In this document: positions 12,120 to 25,133 of the stretch, in pieces
How the letters are laid out: the number at the start of each line of letters is the position of its first letter
How positions within the stretch are numbered: the stretch's first letter is position 1
Source of the DNA: Sialis fuliginosa
Lineage: Eukaryota > Arthropoda > Insecta > Megaloptera > Sialidae
DNA length: 64,000 bases
Direction: 5' to 3'
Assembly (NCBI GenBank): GCA_961205875.1
Contig: OY540813.1
Location: 7,845,001 to 7,909,000 of the forward strand
Notes under the pieces: generated by a model
The model's input: only the letters and a program-made list of their open reading frames with translations
What the model was told of the DNA's origin: nothing
Database searches by the model: none
Position numbers and translations under genes: made by a program

Positions 12120-12701
12120 CAGGGCCAACTTAAGTGTATGTGCTAATAGGGCTGTAACCCTCTTTTCTTATTGTTGGTTAGTCTGAACTGAATGATTTAA
12201 GTATTTTATTTATTGAATTTGTTTTTTTTCAAACATAAATTTAAATGATATTATGCAAAATAAACGTAGAAAAAATTAAATTGTATTTTGTGTTTTCAGC
12301 AACTTTTTGAGATAAGGGTTAATACGGAGAATATGGGTGTCCCGACGTCACTACTATGAAAAATCACGTGTTGATGTGTTAGAATAGAGTAGAATGTGCT
12401 GTATATATTGTAATATGTAGGAATTTTTATTTCACAATTATTTAATAAAAACAGTTCGTCCGGCGGAGATTGAATCCTATATTTTATACTATATTAACCC
12501 TATTTCGCCCCAATAGATTGTGTAGTGTATATTATTATATCATCAACTCTATTCTGAATAACTACATACGTGTTTTTGACAGTTGTGACGTTAAGATTCC
12601 CATATTTCTTCGCATTAACCGAGATAAGTAGTTTATCTAATTAATCATTAATTTTTTTTGGTAGCCTATATAGGGTGTTAAAATTTCTTAAGCTGGCCCT
12701 G
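12120..12701. mobile_element. hAT-type miniature element carrying a nested one
   Basis: It begins CAGGGCCAACTTAAG and ends CTTAAGCTGGCCCTG, a 15-bp terminal inverted repeat with one mismatch. The flanks AGTGTTAT (12112-12119) and AGTATTAC (12702-12709) agree at 6 of 8 positions, fitting a worn 8-bp hAT duplication. A second element sits inside at 12317-12620. No coding part. Confidence 0.75.
12317..12620. mobile_element. Nested inverted-repeat element with 8-bp duplication
   Basis: It runs from GGTTAATACGGAG to CTTCGCATTAACC, with inverted similarity extending about 85 bp into each side (ATATGGG, ACGTCAC, AGAATAGAGT). The flanks are GAGATAAG on both sides (12309-12316 and 12621-12628), a perfect 8-bp duplication. 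The perfect duplication beside the worn one of the host element shows it is the later arrival. Confidence 0.7.
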
Positions 12702-14039
12702 AGTATTACACTTTCAAATATCTACAATGTTTATTTGAGTTATTTGCAATTATCGATAATTTTACCATTTACGTACAGTTTACTCTTTTCAATGAATGCG
12801 AATGTGGTAAATATGTGACAGAACAAACAACAATCATATTTACGGTGTAAGTTCAGGCAAGTTCAACAATAGTGAGTTCATAGAAAACAGGTTAAGCGTA
12901 TATCCTGCACCAATGATTTATTGTTTGATTTAAGTATCAACCAATGAAAGAGTAATGCATGTAATAAAGCGAATACATTCCCAGCATTCAAATATCATTT
13001 TGTTCCATTTTGCGTCTACAGCAGTTTTGAGTTTTATTGAAATAAATGTAAGTAGTATGAATGCAATGCCTTGCATGGAGAATTAGTAGGAATATTGGAA
13101 TAATCTGTAAACTTTAACTGCTGTAAGTACAGCATAAAATTTAAAAAATATTATTATAATTTATCATCAATTTTTTTGTGATTTAGGACTAAAGGGGAAG
13201 ATATTTTTTTATCGTTTTTTAATCTTTCATTAGTTGTTATAAATAAAAAAAATCTATTATAATAAAAATATAAACCCCCAATTTTATGAGCTATATAATG
13301 TTATGAATACACCTGGAATAATAAAAAAATAAGCCAGTAGGTAGTAATAAATTTTTTTAATAACTTTATAAAAAATGACACAATAATTTGACAGTAAATA
13401 GGAACAAGCTATTCAGTAGGAAGATAAATAAAATAAATTATAGTTGTACGTAAAATAATGACAGGTATGTGATTTGCAAGAAATTAGTTTATATAAGTAA
13501 ATTATATCAAATGAAAGACCGCTTCCACGAAGTTGGTATAAATCAGATGTAGTAAAACTTGTGACGTGGTCACGCGAATAGTAAAAAATCCAGCAAGCAA
13601 ATAATATATATGGGTGTATCGAATTTCTATCAAGGACGTACGTAAAAATAAAACAAAAGTGAAGCCCAAAAATAGTTGAATTTATAACAAATAAATAGGA
13701 GGTTATTTGGTAATAGGTGTATTAATGTTAAAAAATCAATGCAGAAACTAAAATTTTGATGATTCTAAACTGATTGTGAGTATGAAATGCACTGAATGTC
13801 GTAGATAGTATACATGCACCCGCACGGGATACGTACGCTGTTACGTGCCTATAACAAATACACTTGCCTCGGATACAGTATGTACCCGCAGCCGGTATGA
13901 ACGGAGGGTTAATATAAATAATTAATTATTTTTCATTAATAAATTTCGAATTTAGTTTGTCATTAGATGATAAGTTACTTGTTCTGGCTTATAAATTACT
14001 CAATTTTATTTAAATTAGAAATTGTATTTATTGTATTTT
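12702..14039. other. Intronic, AT-rich; one dispersed repeat
   Basis: No exon seen. The stretch 13626-13660 (CAAGGACGTACG, then AAATAAAACAAAAGT) recurs at 14716-14750 in the same orientation, so an unassigned dispersed repeat is present. A GC-richer patch at 13811-13915 contains two similar ACCCGCA blocks of unknown origin. Confidence 0.4.
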
Positions 14040-14562
14040 TGAGCCGAAACCGATCCTGAATTTCGGGTTTCATCTCAGTTTCGGCTGAAACCGAAACTTA
14101 AAAAAAATTGAAACATGTACCTATTTAGGAAATATAATATAGATTTATAATAATTGAAATCCGGTTAAAAATGCAACATTAATAGCTTAAAACTAAACTC
14201 AAAACAACTACATATAAATGTTAATTATGAATTATTTATTATTATTATTTTTCAGTTATTTAAAACTCGAAACAATAAAATTTAAAAAGTTAAAATAAAT
14301 TAACACCTGCTTAAGAACTCAATATAACCGATTAATTCACATGTCATAATATCCACAATATCTTTGACATTTCAGAAATATTCGATTTTATAGTTCAAAG
14401 CTAATTATCATATATAAATAAACATTTTTTTTCTATAACTCTATTTACAACCGAGCGCGCGACGAAACGTGGAAATACAGTTTCGGTCATTTTTTAGCCG
14501 AAACCGAAACATGTATTTTAGGCGGAAACTGACCGAAACCGAACCTTCGGTCGGTCACTAAT
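14040..14562 (-). mobile_element. hAT-like element rich in CCGAAACC repeats
   Basis: Read on the minus strand the right end begins TAGTGACCGACCGAAGG and continues with GGTTTCGGTCAGTTTC and further copies of the motif. The left side carries inverted-sense copies near 14042-14100. This sub-terminal motif style is typical of some hAT miniature elements. The left terminus is worn and no target duplication was seen. Confidence 0.5.
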
Positions 14563-15127
14563 TTGGGTTATTATTATACAATAAACATAATGTCTGTAAT
14601 TATGTAAAGGATTAAAAAAAATAATTAAGAGGAATAAATTCTGGAAAGAATTATTGTTACAATACCGCTTTTTAAATGTAGGTAAAATTAGAAATTAACC
14701 CACGGAAAAAGTTATTCAAGGACGCGCCCACAGAAATAAAACAAAAGTTATAAAAACGCGGCCGGCAACTGCATTTAAAAAACCACAGGTACAATGAAAG
14801 GGTTGGGTAATTCTATATTGCGAAAAAAGAAATACTTACTCGTGCCATACGCAGACAACTGTTATTACACAGATCGAATTGTTTCAATAAAATTAAAACG
14901 GCAGATATGATTATATTTTTTTTGTTTTCGTTGCTTTTTAAATCAGCTTATTGAGTTACTATTTTATTGAAATGCTAGCGAGCACGAATTGTATTGTGAT
15001 AAAATTGTATTACTAGTGTTTATTTCAATTGAAAAAGTACTGTGAAAATATTAATATGCCATGAATTTTATTTTGTTTGTATTTTTACTCGACTACGCAA
15101 GGAGAGCAATATTTTTTTTAGGTGTAA

Positions 15128-15240
15128 TGCTCGTTTGTTTATTTGTTGGTATGTATGTATGTATGTTTGTACCTTTGTAACTCCAAAACGGCTGGACCGA
15201 TTTTGATAAATGAGGTGTCAAAAAATTCGTCTCCTGTTAG
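15128..15240 (+). repeat. Dispersed retroelement or Helitron fragment with TGTA microsatellite
   Basis: A short (TATG)n run at 15149-15168 leads into TTGTACCTTTGTAACTCC and AACGGCTGGACCGATTTTG, wording common in insect repeat families. The family cannot be fixed by eye. Confidence 0.45.
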
Positions 15241-15937
15241 CGATTCTGATCGTACAGATAATTTTAACAATATATATCACAGATTTAATACTTCGTGCGA
15301 AGAACTGTCAAACACACCATGGAACTTCAAGGGAATTATCATATATGTTTGATTAAGTTAGATACCCCAATTGAAAGTGTTAAAGCTGACAAATTTTGTT
15401 ACTTCTTTTATAATACCGGAAATAAATCTCGCAAGTAACATTGGTACGAATAAATCGAATTAAACAAAATGGCGGATGCTACACGCCGGTTTGTCTAAAA
15501 TAAAAAAAATTGTTTGGGTTTATATGAAAGGGTAAAGACTGCGCGAGTGTGAAATGGAAAGACGAAAAAACAAACCTGATGTGGTGCTTATATTATAGAA
15601 GATTCATCGAAACAATGTATAAGAGATAAAGTTTAAAAAACTGGAACCCGACTACACTAAAATATTTCAACCAAAAAGTTGTCTTCAAAAGGAATAAGTT
15701 TCATGAAAAAGGCGTAGTATAGTCGCACGACATAAAAAGGTGCCGAACACAAGAAATTAATTTTTGGGATGTGTGACTACATTTTTCAGTAAGACTTCTT
15801 CTTTTTGAAATATTTTAACGTAAAAAATCTGTTATTTCATTAAATGGTAGATTTTTTTTGGTAGATGATTATTCTGTTATACAATGTATTTGTTATTGAG
15901 GTGTTCACAAACTAGTGAAGATATGTTTATAAGAGTA

Positions 15938-16106
15938 TCCATACTCATATTATAAATGCAAAAGTAATTCAATCTGTCTGTTTGTAACCTTTTCACGGCT
16001 AAACTGCTGAAAAGATTTTGTTGAAATTTGGCTACTTTGTATCCCGAAAAATTGATTAGCTAAAAAATACAAATTCCACGCGGGCGAAATTGCAGGTAAC
16101 AGCTAG
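15938..16106 (+). mobile_element. Non-autonomous Helitron, whole
   Basis: This 169-bp element begins TCCATACTCATATTATAAA after an A and ends GGTAACAGCTAG before a T, fitting Helitron insertion between A and T with 5' TC and 3' CTAG. A CTGTCTGTTTG run lies near the start and a CACGCGGGCGAAAT stretch before the end, as in other insect Helitrons. No coding part. Confidence 0.75.
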
Positions 16107-16109
16107 TAT

Positions 16110-19100
16110 CTAATATAGGAAACTATTAACATATTATAAAAAAATAATATACCTCTAATCTTATTTTTTCCGAAGATAAAATTTAATAAACATAATAATT
16201 TATTACTATTAGTGCATGGTAATTACTATAATTGATGTTTTCTTTTTGGTCAAACCACAAACCTCAATGATTTGAATAAAATGCAACCTCATTGCCGTCG
16301 GCAAGGTAAACAGTTACGCTTATCACTGGATCTAAATGCTTGTATAGGAATAAAATACGTGTTTAGTAGCTATCGTTATTAAAAAAATTTGCTCCTATGT
16401 AGATGATACAATAGATAATATTATAAATTGTAATTTATTTAGAATGATCGATTGTTCAAAATAATTAAAGTATACATTGTGAAACAATAAAGTTTTTAGT
16501 ATTTTTTGAAGAATCGTTTATTTATAGCGAATATTAATAAATTAACCGTAACATTGCTTATTTAGTTAATATATAAACAATGTCTATTTTGCATAATTCA
16601 ACAACAAATTACAAATCTTTAGCGAAATATATGTAAGAACAAAATTACCATAAAATTGATAAAAAAAAATGTGCGTGACTGTGTTGGGATGCACAGTCGA
16701 GGGATTGACGTGGATACGTGCATTGAGGTTAAATAAAACTCACTCATGGATTGCTACATCTTTTTTTTGTTATATAGAAACGTTTGAATATTTGTAAAAT
16801 GGACATAAAATGTTACCACAAACTTATTGTTAGTCTTAATAAAGAAATGTATAACTAGTATTGTATAATATAAGTAGTTATTTCTTATGATTTGTACGAA
16901 CATAAAAACAATTAATTAATTAATATTTACAAGCGTAATCGTGGAAATAATATATTTTTTATAATATGAAGTTTTTCACTAATTAAAACTGGTTAAATGT
17001 TTTAATTTTCAGTCGTACCTCGTAGATCTAATTGAAATCTATAATTTAAGACCAAAACCCGCGTTGTAGCTGCTCTAAGTATTGAGATATACTGATTTTC
17101 AATTTACCCTAGCGCACAAAACTGATCTCTGCGCGTTACATCAAGTTTCTCAAATTCCCACCCAGTATCTGGCCTGAAACACTATGTAGATGTTATTCAC
17201 GTCAAAAATCCTATTGAATCTATTATTTAACCTTAACATTGAGAGAATCTAACATTGTATATTCTAAGGTCCTGTAATGTCCTACTAATAATTCAACATA
17301 AAGAAACTGCAGTAAAACATTTTGTATACTAAATCATTATGTTCAAATAAACATAAACAAATGACATATTATTGCTACTTTAAAAAAAGATCAAATGTCC
17401 TAGCATAACATATTCTACATAATATCGAAGTAAAATTAGATACTTACATTTACAACCTATAATAAACTATAAAAAAAGTTTATAGCTTCATTGAGACAGA
17501 CACATTAAAATTATATCAACAGACGTCTGAATGTAGCTATAAAAGCGTGTGGTCAAAGCTTTATGTTTCAGACAAAATGAAAAGGATCTTTTTTTAAATT
17601 AGTGCATTATAATAATATATACGCACATGAAAAGACTATTCAAATACATGTACTAATTGAAAACAAACAAAATTAATGTAAATATTTTACAAGTCAACTT
17701 TTAGGAGTGTATTTTTACGGTTTTTTTCACGTATGAGTGTTCAGAGAAATATTGTGGTGTTTTTAAATTTTATAACTTGATATTTTTCGGTAGACACACA
17801 TTTTTGATTTCGAAAGGTTGCATGATAAATGAATTATTAACATTTTAATAAATTAAACAAAATGAGTGGGTTATTTAATATGAAATCAATTTAATGTTAT
17901 TTACGTTTTAATTGTAAAAGTTAAATTAAAATGAAACTGAATAAATTTAATCTTTAAATAGGTTTATTATATAAAATATGTTTATGTAAAAAATGAGTTT
18001 TTATATATTAATATACATATACATATAGATATGTATAAGGTATGTATACTGCATGGATAGATAAATAAATGAAAATCTTGACGTACTCTGCAACTATAAA
18101 TGTATTAAAATATTTAATATATAGTCTAGTTTTATGTATTAAAATTTTCAATCATTGCGATAATTAGTGTATAATATTTGAATCGCTTTTGAGTCGATGA
18201 AATAGAAATAATAGGCTCCCAATCATTTAAAACTTAATCTACTCGATAAATGTATTTGAATTGAATTAATAATGGTGACGTCAGTGATGTACTCTGGATT
18301 TTAAAGAGGAAGCAACATTTTTTGAGGGGCCATCTATTAAAAATGTTTTAAAAACAAAAAAATTGTCACACGATTAAATACGGTGTTAAATTTTGTCTTG
18401 TATTGAGGATTAAACATTAAGATAGTTTGGTAATCCACTGTGTAAAATGACTAAAATAACATGTATACAATTATATCAAGTGAAAAAAATTAGCAAAAAA
18501 TTACAAAATAAAGACATATGTATGTGTTTCTTTTAGTTATGGTAATTATATTTGTTAGATTAAAATCAATATTTTTTTCTAAATAGAAGTTAATGTTATT
18601 CTGTCTTTAATATAAATTTTAATGTCAAATAAATTATAGTTTGTGTATCTTTATTTCATTCAAATTTATATAATTATACGGAATATTATTTCTTTTTTAA
18701 TTTTTAATTGATGCTGAAAATGTATTCATATAAATTAAGATTATCTGCTAGAAGCGTAGATGTATCTTGGAGAAACTGCGATTAGTGACATTTAAAAATT
18801 AGAATTTAGTTATGTTGGTGGATATGTAGGATGATAATTTAAATATATTATTTAGATATAGACCTTCTTATTTATATATCGTTTACAATGTATCGGATTA
18901 TTTTTTTTTTAAATGAATAGAACAAAAATTATAAATAATAATATTACCTACAATTTTTAACTTGACCATTTTTATCGCACAGTTTCAAAAATAATTTGAA
19001 AAATTACAAAAAATACACCAGTAAACATCCGTATCCGGTCGACAGACCGTCACACAGACATCATGGCGAAAATAGTCAAAATAGATCAGGGGAGGTCAAA

Positions 19101-19720
19101 ATGAATAATTCCATCACTTCAATCTTACTTATATTTTATGTATTTCATATATGGGTATAAGAACGTAAAAATGCCATTAAATCTGTCGACAGTATGACTT
19201 TTATTCTTTTAAATAACATGTTATTTATTGAAAAAATTCCGATTATTTATTATCAGTTATATTTTATATTATAATTCATAACATGTGTTTCAGTTTTCTA
19301 AACGGAATTATTAATAAGAAAATTAAATCTAATTTAAAAAAATTAATTAAATAAAGTATAAAAAAGAAAGAAAATTATACAAGTTAATTGAAGACCGTGA
19401 TTAATTCCAAAATACTGAAATCAGAGTCAATATTTTTTCAATGCTTGAAATGAATCAATGTAATGTTGAATTTTTAATGAAAAAGAAAAGAATTATGTCA
19501 GACGGTGGTGATTAGACATTGACGGCAGACATTTTTGAAAAATACCCACATTAATTTTGCATGAGCCACTGTCTCAAGGTTCACGCTGTCGATAAATCCA
19601 TTTCCTTTTATGGTTTAAAACAAATATTTAGAATTGTTAGAGTGGTGATTTTATCTGACAAATTATAGAAACATAAAAAAGTTACATTAGCGTCTCACTA
19701 AATGTAGAAACAAAAAAAAA
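16110..19720. other. Intronic, AT-rich, little recognisable
   Basis: No exon. Patches at 18289-18350 (GATGTACTCTGG, then GAGGGGCC) and 19020-19085 (CAGACCGTCACACAGACATC) look like remnants of dispersed repeats, without identifiable ends. The rest shows nothing. Confidence 0.4.
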
Positions 19721-20071
19721 GTATAAATATATACCGGGTGTTCAAAATTAAACGTTACGGATTTTTATTTCGAAAATTATGTTGCTTACTAAAATTTTTT
19801 TTAGAAAAAAGGTATTCAGTTTGAAAAATAAATAAGAAATTTTTGCTTAAAATATATTGGTTAATCCAAGGCTATTTTTTAATTTTTTTAGCCAGAAAAT
19901 TTATCCTTTTGTCATTTCAAATAAATTTTTCTTAAAATGGTTCGAGCAGAAGTTTTTTATTTTTTTTTCACGTAGAACAAGAACTTTAAAACAAGAATAT
20001 AGGTCAGGTTCTCATTTAATAAGTCAGTTACCATTGAAAAAATAATAAAAAAAACAATGAAAAAAAATTAC

Positions 20072-20894
20072 TGCCAAGAAAATGCACAGTGCTTCCTCGT
20101 GCTAAATTCACCAAAGGTAGTTAATTATTCAATAATTTAAATAAAAACCGATAGTGTTTATATAAATTGCCTGGAATTGGTTAACCATTTAATTTTTATA
20201 CAATTTTACTAAAAAATATTAGTTCGAAATTTTTCTTAAAATGCACCTGATTATTTTTTCATAAATGTGACTAGGATAGAAACTATATTTTAAAAAACAT
20301 ATTAACTATTCAACTTATTTGTTAAATTTTCAATATAAATTTCTTAATAATAGCCGAAGGCGCATTCGAAGGTCTACGGGCATTAGATTAACATATTAAC
20401 TATTCAACTTATTTGTCAAAATGACATTGAATATATCCAATCAAATATCAATTTAGAAAAACAAAACACGAATTTTAAAAATAAATTGAGATAAATCTTT
20501 GTAAGGGAATATTTTACAACAAACGTAGTAGACCCATATTATAGGAAATTTAATGCTCTACAAAAAATACAATTACACACGATTTTGATATTTTTGAAAT
20601 GGGACCGTCCTCAAACCAAACCCAACCATCCGACCAAGTTTCAATAATATCGGTTCAGTGGTTCATGAGTATGTGTGTGACAAGGATTCAGGGGACAGAC
20701 GGACGGACGGACAGACGGATGGACGGACGGACGGACATACGGACAGACAGACAGACACGGAACGAAAAGTGTTTGTCTTGACGTGAAACGGATAAATCAA
20801 TTTAAAATTTTGAAATTGGAGAACTTTTTTTTGTCTCAATCTGAAACGATCACATAGCTTCTCGTATCTTCGATATTGCGAGGAAGCAAAATAT
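20072..20894 (+). mobile_element. Helentron-like (DINE-1-like) non-autonomous element, longest copy
   Basis: It starts TGCCAAGAAAATGCACAG and carries sub-terminal TGCTTCCTCG (20090-20099) matched by inverted CGAGGAAGCA (20879-20888). A microsatellite of GACG/GACA units, which is GTCY on the other strand, fills 20697-20757. The last 30 bases before the end fold as GCTTC-TCG-TAT, loop, ATA-CGA-GAAGC (one variant base in this copy). Sub-terminal inverted repeats, a GTCY microsatellite and a 3' stem-loop are the known hallmarks of DINE-1 and related Helentron derivatives. Related pieces lie at 24751, 50945, 57105 and 62189. No coding part. Confidence 0.75.
20697..20757 (+). repeat. (GACG/GACA)n microsatellite
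   Basis: An irregular tetranucleotide run of GACG and GACA units inside the Helentron-like element. It corresponds to GTCY on the other strand. Confidence 0.9.
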
Positions 20895-20899
20895 TGAAT

Positions 20900-21446
20900 T
20901 TTAAATTTCGTTAAAAGTACGTTTTTTGTATAGAAAATGAGGTGAAACGTTGAAATTTTCAAACCGCAGGTCTGTATCTCAAACCATTTTTCGAGATATG
21001 GTCTAAAGTTTCAGCTTTTTTTTGGGGAAAAATAGTCATAACTTCTGAACACGTGGTCGGAATTGATTTTAGTTGACGAATTTGAAATCAGAGTGTCAAA
21101 ATCTATATAATGACATGTATAACACTACAAAATCAGACAAAAAATTTTTGGCCAAAAATCGACATTTTTTTAAGGTATACCCCTTTGAATTTTTTCGATT
21201 TTTCACGAAATTTTTTTTGTCGAGTTTTGAAGTATTTTACATATCATTATATAGATTTTGATACGATGATTTCAAATTCGTCAACTAAAATCAATTTCAA
21301 CCACGCATTCCAAAGTTACAGCTATTTTTCTCCAAAATTTTGATGAAACTGAAACTTCGTGAACAGTTTGAGATACAGACCTGTGGTTTGAAAATTTAAA
21401 CTTTTAACATTATTTTCTATATAAAAAAAAAATAGTTTTAAGTACG
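20900..21446. mobile_element. Long fold-back element, copy B
   Basis: The same inverted arms as at 3402 are present: AAACCGCAGGTCTGTATCTC on the left and the near complement GAGATACAGACCTGTGG on the right, around a centre near 21165. It abuts the 3' end of the Helentron-like element. The outer arm parts present in copy A are shorter here. Confidence 0.75.
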
Positions 21447-22284
21447 AAATTTATTCGAAAAAATTATGAGAAAAAAAGTTTGAATTATTATTTATGTGCG
21501 ACCCTCGAACAATTTTAGGTTGTCTATGCAGCCCGTGGAGCAATTTGGATTGGCCAGAACTGATATAACACATGCATATAATTTTCGATTTTTCAATAGT
21601 TTTATTGAAAATTAAAATTAGCGAGAAACAGATTGTTCTAAAATGTATAATTAATTTTTTTTATGTATGAAAATATAACTTTTTAATAAAAAACATATTG
21701 ATTCATAGTGCTTGACAAATGGTAATTGACAGTTACCATTTGTTAATCCCATTAAATAATGAACTGTAAAATAAACAAATCGTTATTTATTAATCATTTA
21801 ATTATATTTTCTTTTAAATATAACCTATCCATATGTGTTCGAAGACCACACCCTGAGAAACATTGTTCGAAATTATACCTTCATACACGAACAATAAGTC
21901 TGAATATACCAATGTCGTAATATATTGTTCAGTTATAATAATCCAATCAAAGAGATGTCAAAAGTTATTACAAGAAATTTAATTCCAAATGAAGTATTTC
22001 TGACATTTATATCACTGCAAGGTGAAATAAAAGCGTCAATGAATTTTATGTCACATTGTATAAAACAATAATAACAGAATATAAAAAAAAAACAAATACT
22101 CGGAGAAAAAGCCTTCGTTTTTTTTCTAGAATAATATAATATACATATTTTGTTATTTGTTGTATAAGAAACAACTAAGTTGGTTCAATATGTTAAAATG
22201 TAAATAATATCTATTCTTAATTATAATTGATTTTTGTGTGTTTTTATAGAATTCTTTAATCAATAAGAAAAAAGCATTAAATTG
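21447..22284. other. Intronic, AT-rich, nothing seen
   Basis: No gene or repeat boundary is recognised in this stretch. Confidence 0.5.
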
Positions 22285-22581
22285 TCAGTTAGACAGGCAC
22301 CACAGATTTACAATATAAAAAAATAAATAAAAGTCTTCCATTGCATTGAGTTCGTCCATTGTTAGACTTTCCCACCCACAAACTACACATGTTTTAGGTT
22401 TTACATTTGTCACTTTCTTTATATTCTTTCTCGTAGAAGTTGCAGTTCTCTCGGCTATTTCGTTTTCTTCATTTAATAGATCTCCCCACGATGTTATTTG
22501 TCTCCCCCTTTTCCTCTTTTTTTTTAATTCCGGACTCCATTGTAATGTCCCAACAAAATACCGTTTTCTGCAGCAATCCAT
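22285..22581 (-). pseudogene. Possible LINE reverse-transcriptase C-terminal fragment
   Basis: The minus-strand frame contains GTLQWSPELKKKRKRGRQITSWGDLL. The pattern W-x-P followed by a basic run, RGR and a spaced W resembles the extreme C-terminus of many insect LINE polyproteins, where KRGRP-x-x-x-W is typical. A Cys-x-x-Cys and TMDELNAMED follow, and then the DNA turns into TTTA-rich text like a LINE 3' tail. No catalytic reverse-transcriptase motif is present, so this is at most a short 5'-truncated remnant. The match is loose. Confidence 0.3.
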
Positions 22582-22739
22582 TTTTGTGGCTGTACTGTTT
22601 TATTTTCCTTACTTTTTATTGTCGTTTTCTGTATACAATCACAGTGACTGCTTGTTTTAATTTATGCATCTTATTTATTTATTTAGCATCTAGTATATTT
22701 CATTTATGAATAATAGGTAATGTGAAAATATTATGTACC

Positions 22740-22855
22740 GATAATGTGTGTGTTCGGTTCTTGTTTGGGTTCCAAGTTTAATTATAAATTTCGGTTTGAC
22801 AAAATATTTTGTTCTGGAACCGGTTTTCGGTTCGGGTTTGGTTCGACTCTCTGAC
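22740..22855 (-). repeat. hAT-like terminal fragment rich in GGTTCGG
   Basis: On the minus strand it begins CAGTCAGAGAGTCGAACC and continues with AACCCGAACCGAAAACCGG, a degenerate sub-terminal repeat style like that at 14040-14562. The other end was not found. Confidence 0.35.
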
Positions 22856-24750
22856 TGCAATCTATGGTGAAATTTGAAACATATTTTACTCGATCAAAGG
22901 GGATGCTACGAATAATGAATATTCATCTAAATTTGGCAGAAAAACGGATTTAAAAAACATAATTTTTTCTTTGAAATTTGAAGAACAGAACGTTTCACAA
23001 ATGTCAATAACATATTTAACGAAAATTTAACACCATAATAAAAAATGTTTGGATTGAAACTAAATACATACCAATCGATACGGAATACTCAATATCAATC
23101 AACCTTTAATGTCGATTTTTTTTCTCTAATGACGGATTAAAAGTAAAAAGATCGCATACAGTCGATGTTTGCCGTTTGAAATTTAATACGAAATGGTGGT
23201 ATGCTGTGTGCTGAAAAGCTATATACTGAATTTGTTAGCCTTTTTAAATGCAAAAAAACTGACGGCGAGTTGTCTAGTGTTTACGTAATGAATCATGTGA
23301 GATAAAATGGCAAATATTTATTTAGTGTTTGTTTCAACGTTGCAATGGAAGAGGCAAAATACGTTTTTTTTAATAATATTGATAGAAATACAATAAAGCT
23401 TGTATTATTATTCAATAAAAGAGTATAATCAATATTTAATTATTTCGTATATTCTCTTTTTTTAAGCGGTGCGAGCATTACGTTATGTGTAGTTATATGA
23501 GCAGATATAGTTGCACGGATTATCGCCGATTTCGAAATATACCGTACCATGTTATTTGTGTTCCTTTTTCTCTATATTTTTGATTTATTTAAAAGAGAAA
23601 TTTAAATTTAAATTTCTCAAAAAATCTCGAGAATTTTTTTAATGAATTCAACATTTTATAACATTTTTTTACTAATAAAATAATTTAAAAAAATGCCATT
23701 AAATACAAGGTATATGTAGCTAACTAAAGAAAGAAATGCATTTATAGAAATAAAACAATTTTGATATCTATAATAATTTATTATATTTATTGTATGTTTT
23801 TTTTTATTTCATTAATTACAAGAACTTCCTCTTCTTTAGTGTATAAACTAGTATAGTATATAGTATATAGTAGATAAAAAATAATGAAGTTTAATACTAG
23901 AGAAAATAATAAAAGTAATACCATTATAGAGTATATTTTCATATTTATGTAAAGATCATTCAACACTTGATATAAAGCTCACGCCAACTAAACATCTATT
24001 ATAGCATTTCAAATCAAGAACTCGGTAGTCCGTAATACAAGCACTGTATTTTGTCTGTGCTTTATTATTATCGCAGTCTCCAAGAGAGAAAATATGCGAC
24101 ATGTAAGGTTGAACCCAATATCCATCAATTTGTGATGTGAATTTGTTTTCTTTTTTCTCCAAACCATAAAAACTTCGTCATTTATCTCGTATATCACCAC
24201 ACACAGTTCCTCCTACACGCTCTTGCAGATTCATTGTAAAAAGTGGGAATGCCTAAGTGGTTTGGAAAATTGAATTTAACTTTTTGTTTCTACAGTGTAA
24301 GTAGAATCGAATCGGGCTTGTTTCTTTTTGTTTTCTTTGATTTTTAAAACTTTCTGTGTTCGAATAACAAATCGTATGTGATCTTGAATTGGAAATATAT
24401 ATTTTAACTCTTTTTTGAACGATGGTACATTGTTATCTGAATATAATTGGAAAAGAAAAATTAGATCGTAAGTGATCAACTCGGATTTGATTTTTTTCCC
24501 GGGCTATTGTAGATATAATACTGTTATAGCTATATGTAGGTTGACAATATTATGTACTATATTCTAGATCGAAGTACTATATTTTGAAAGGCGGTACAAC
24601 ATTTTAAAAATTGAAGTGGGTGTATGTGCTGTATTATATTGGATTATTCAGGACTAGCGTCTGTAGTCCTCATTTTTCACTATTATTAAAATTAACTGCT
24701 TAAGAACCACATCCGAATATTTTCGGGGGAGGATAATCTGCAAAAAAAAA

Positions 24751-24861
24751 ACAGTCTCGAGTTTTTTTTTGGGTAAATAGCGATTAAACAAAAAATATAC
24801 ATTAACTTTTATATTTGAAAAGCGATCGTAAAGTTTCTCGTATCTTCAATATGGTGAGGAA
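24751..24861 (+). mobile_element. Helentron-like element, 3' fragment
   Basis: GCGATCGTAAAGTTTCTCGT, then ATCTTCAATATGGTGAGGAA, matches the 3' stem-loop end of the family seen at 20072, with more changes. The 5' part is lacking. Confidence 0.55.
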
Positions 24862-25133
24862 TTATTCATTATTATTAAATATATCAAATTCCTACAACTG
24901 ATTATTATATATAAAATTTAAAAAATAGTTCAGAATAAAAAAGATAAATAAAATGATAAAAATACAATGTGCTAATTTTCAAAGATATTATTTAAACGAT
25001 GATGATATCAAAGAGTGTATTGGAGAAGTTAAATTCTTTGATGCTGTGAACTCAACTACAGGTCACCATGCACCTCTTCCCCTGTAATTATCTTGTCAAT
25101 CCGTCCCACTATTATGCACAGGTTGGTTGCCAC

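Noticed and set aside
20663-20962. Cys/Val/Ser/Pro-rich open frame
   Set aside because: It is the translation of the GACR microsatellite and Helentron-like tail.
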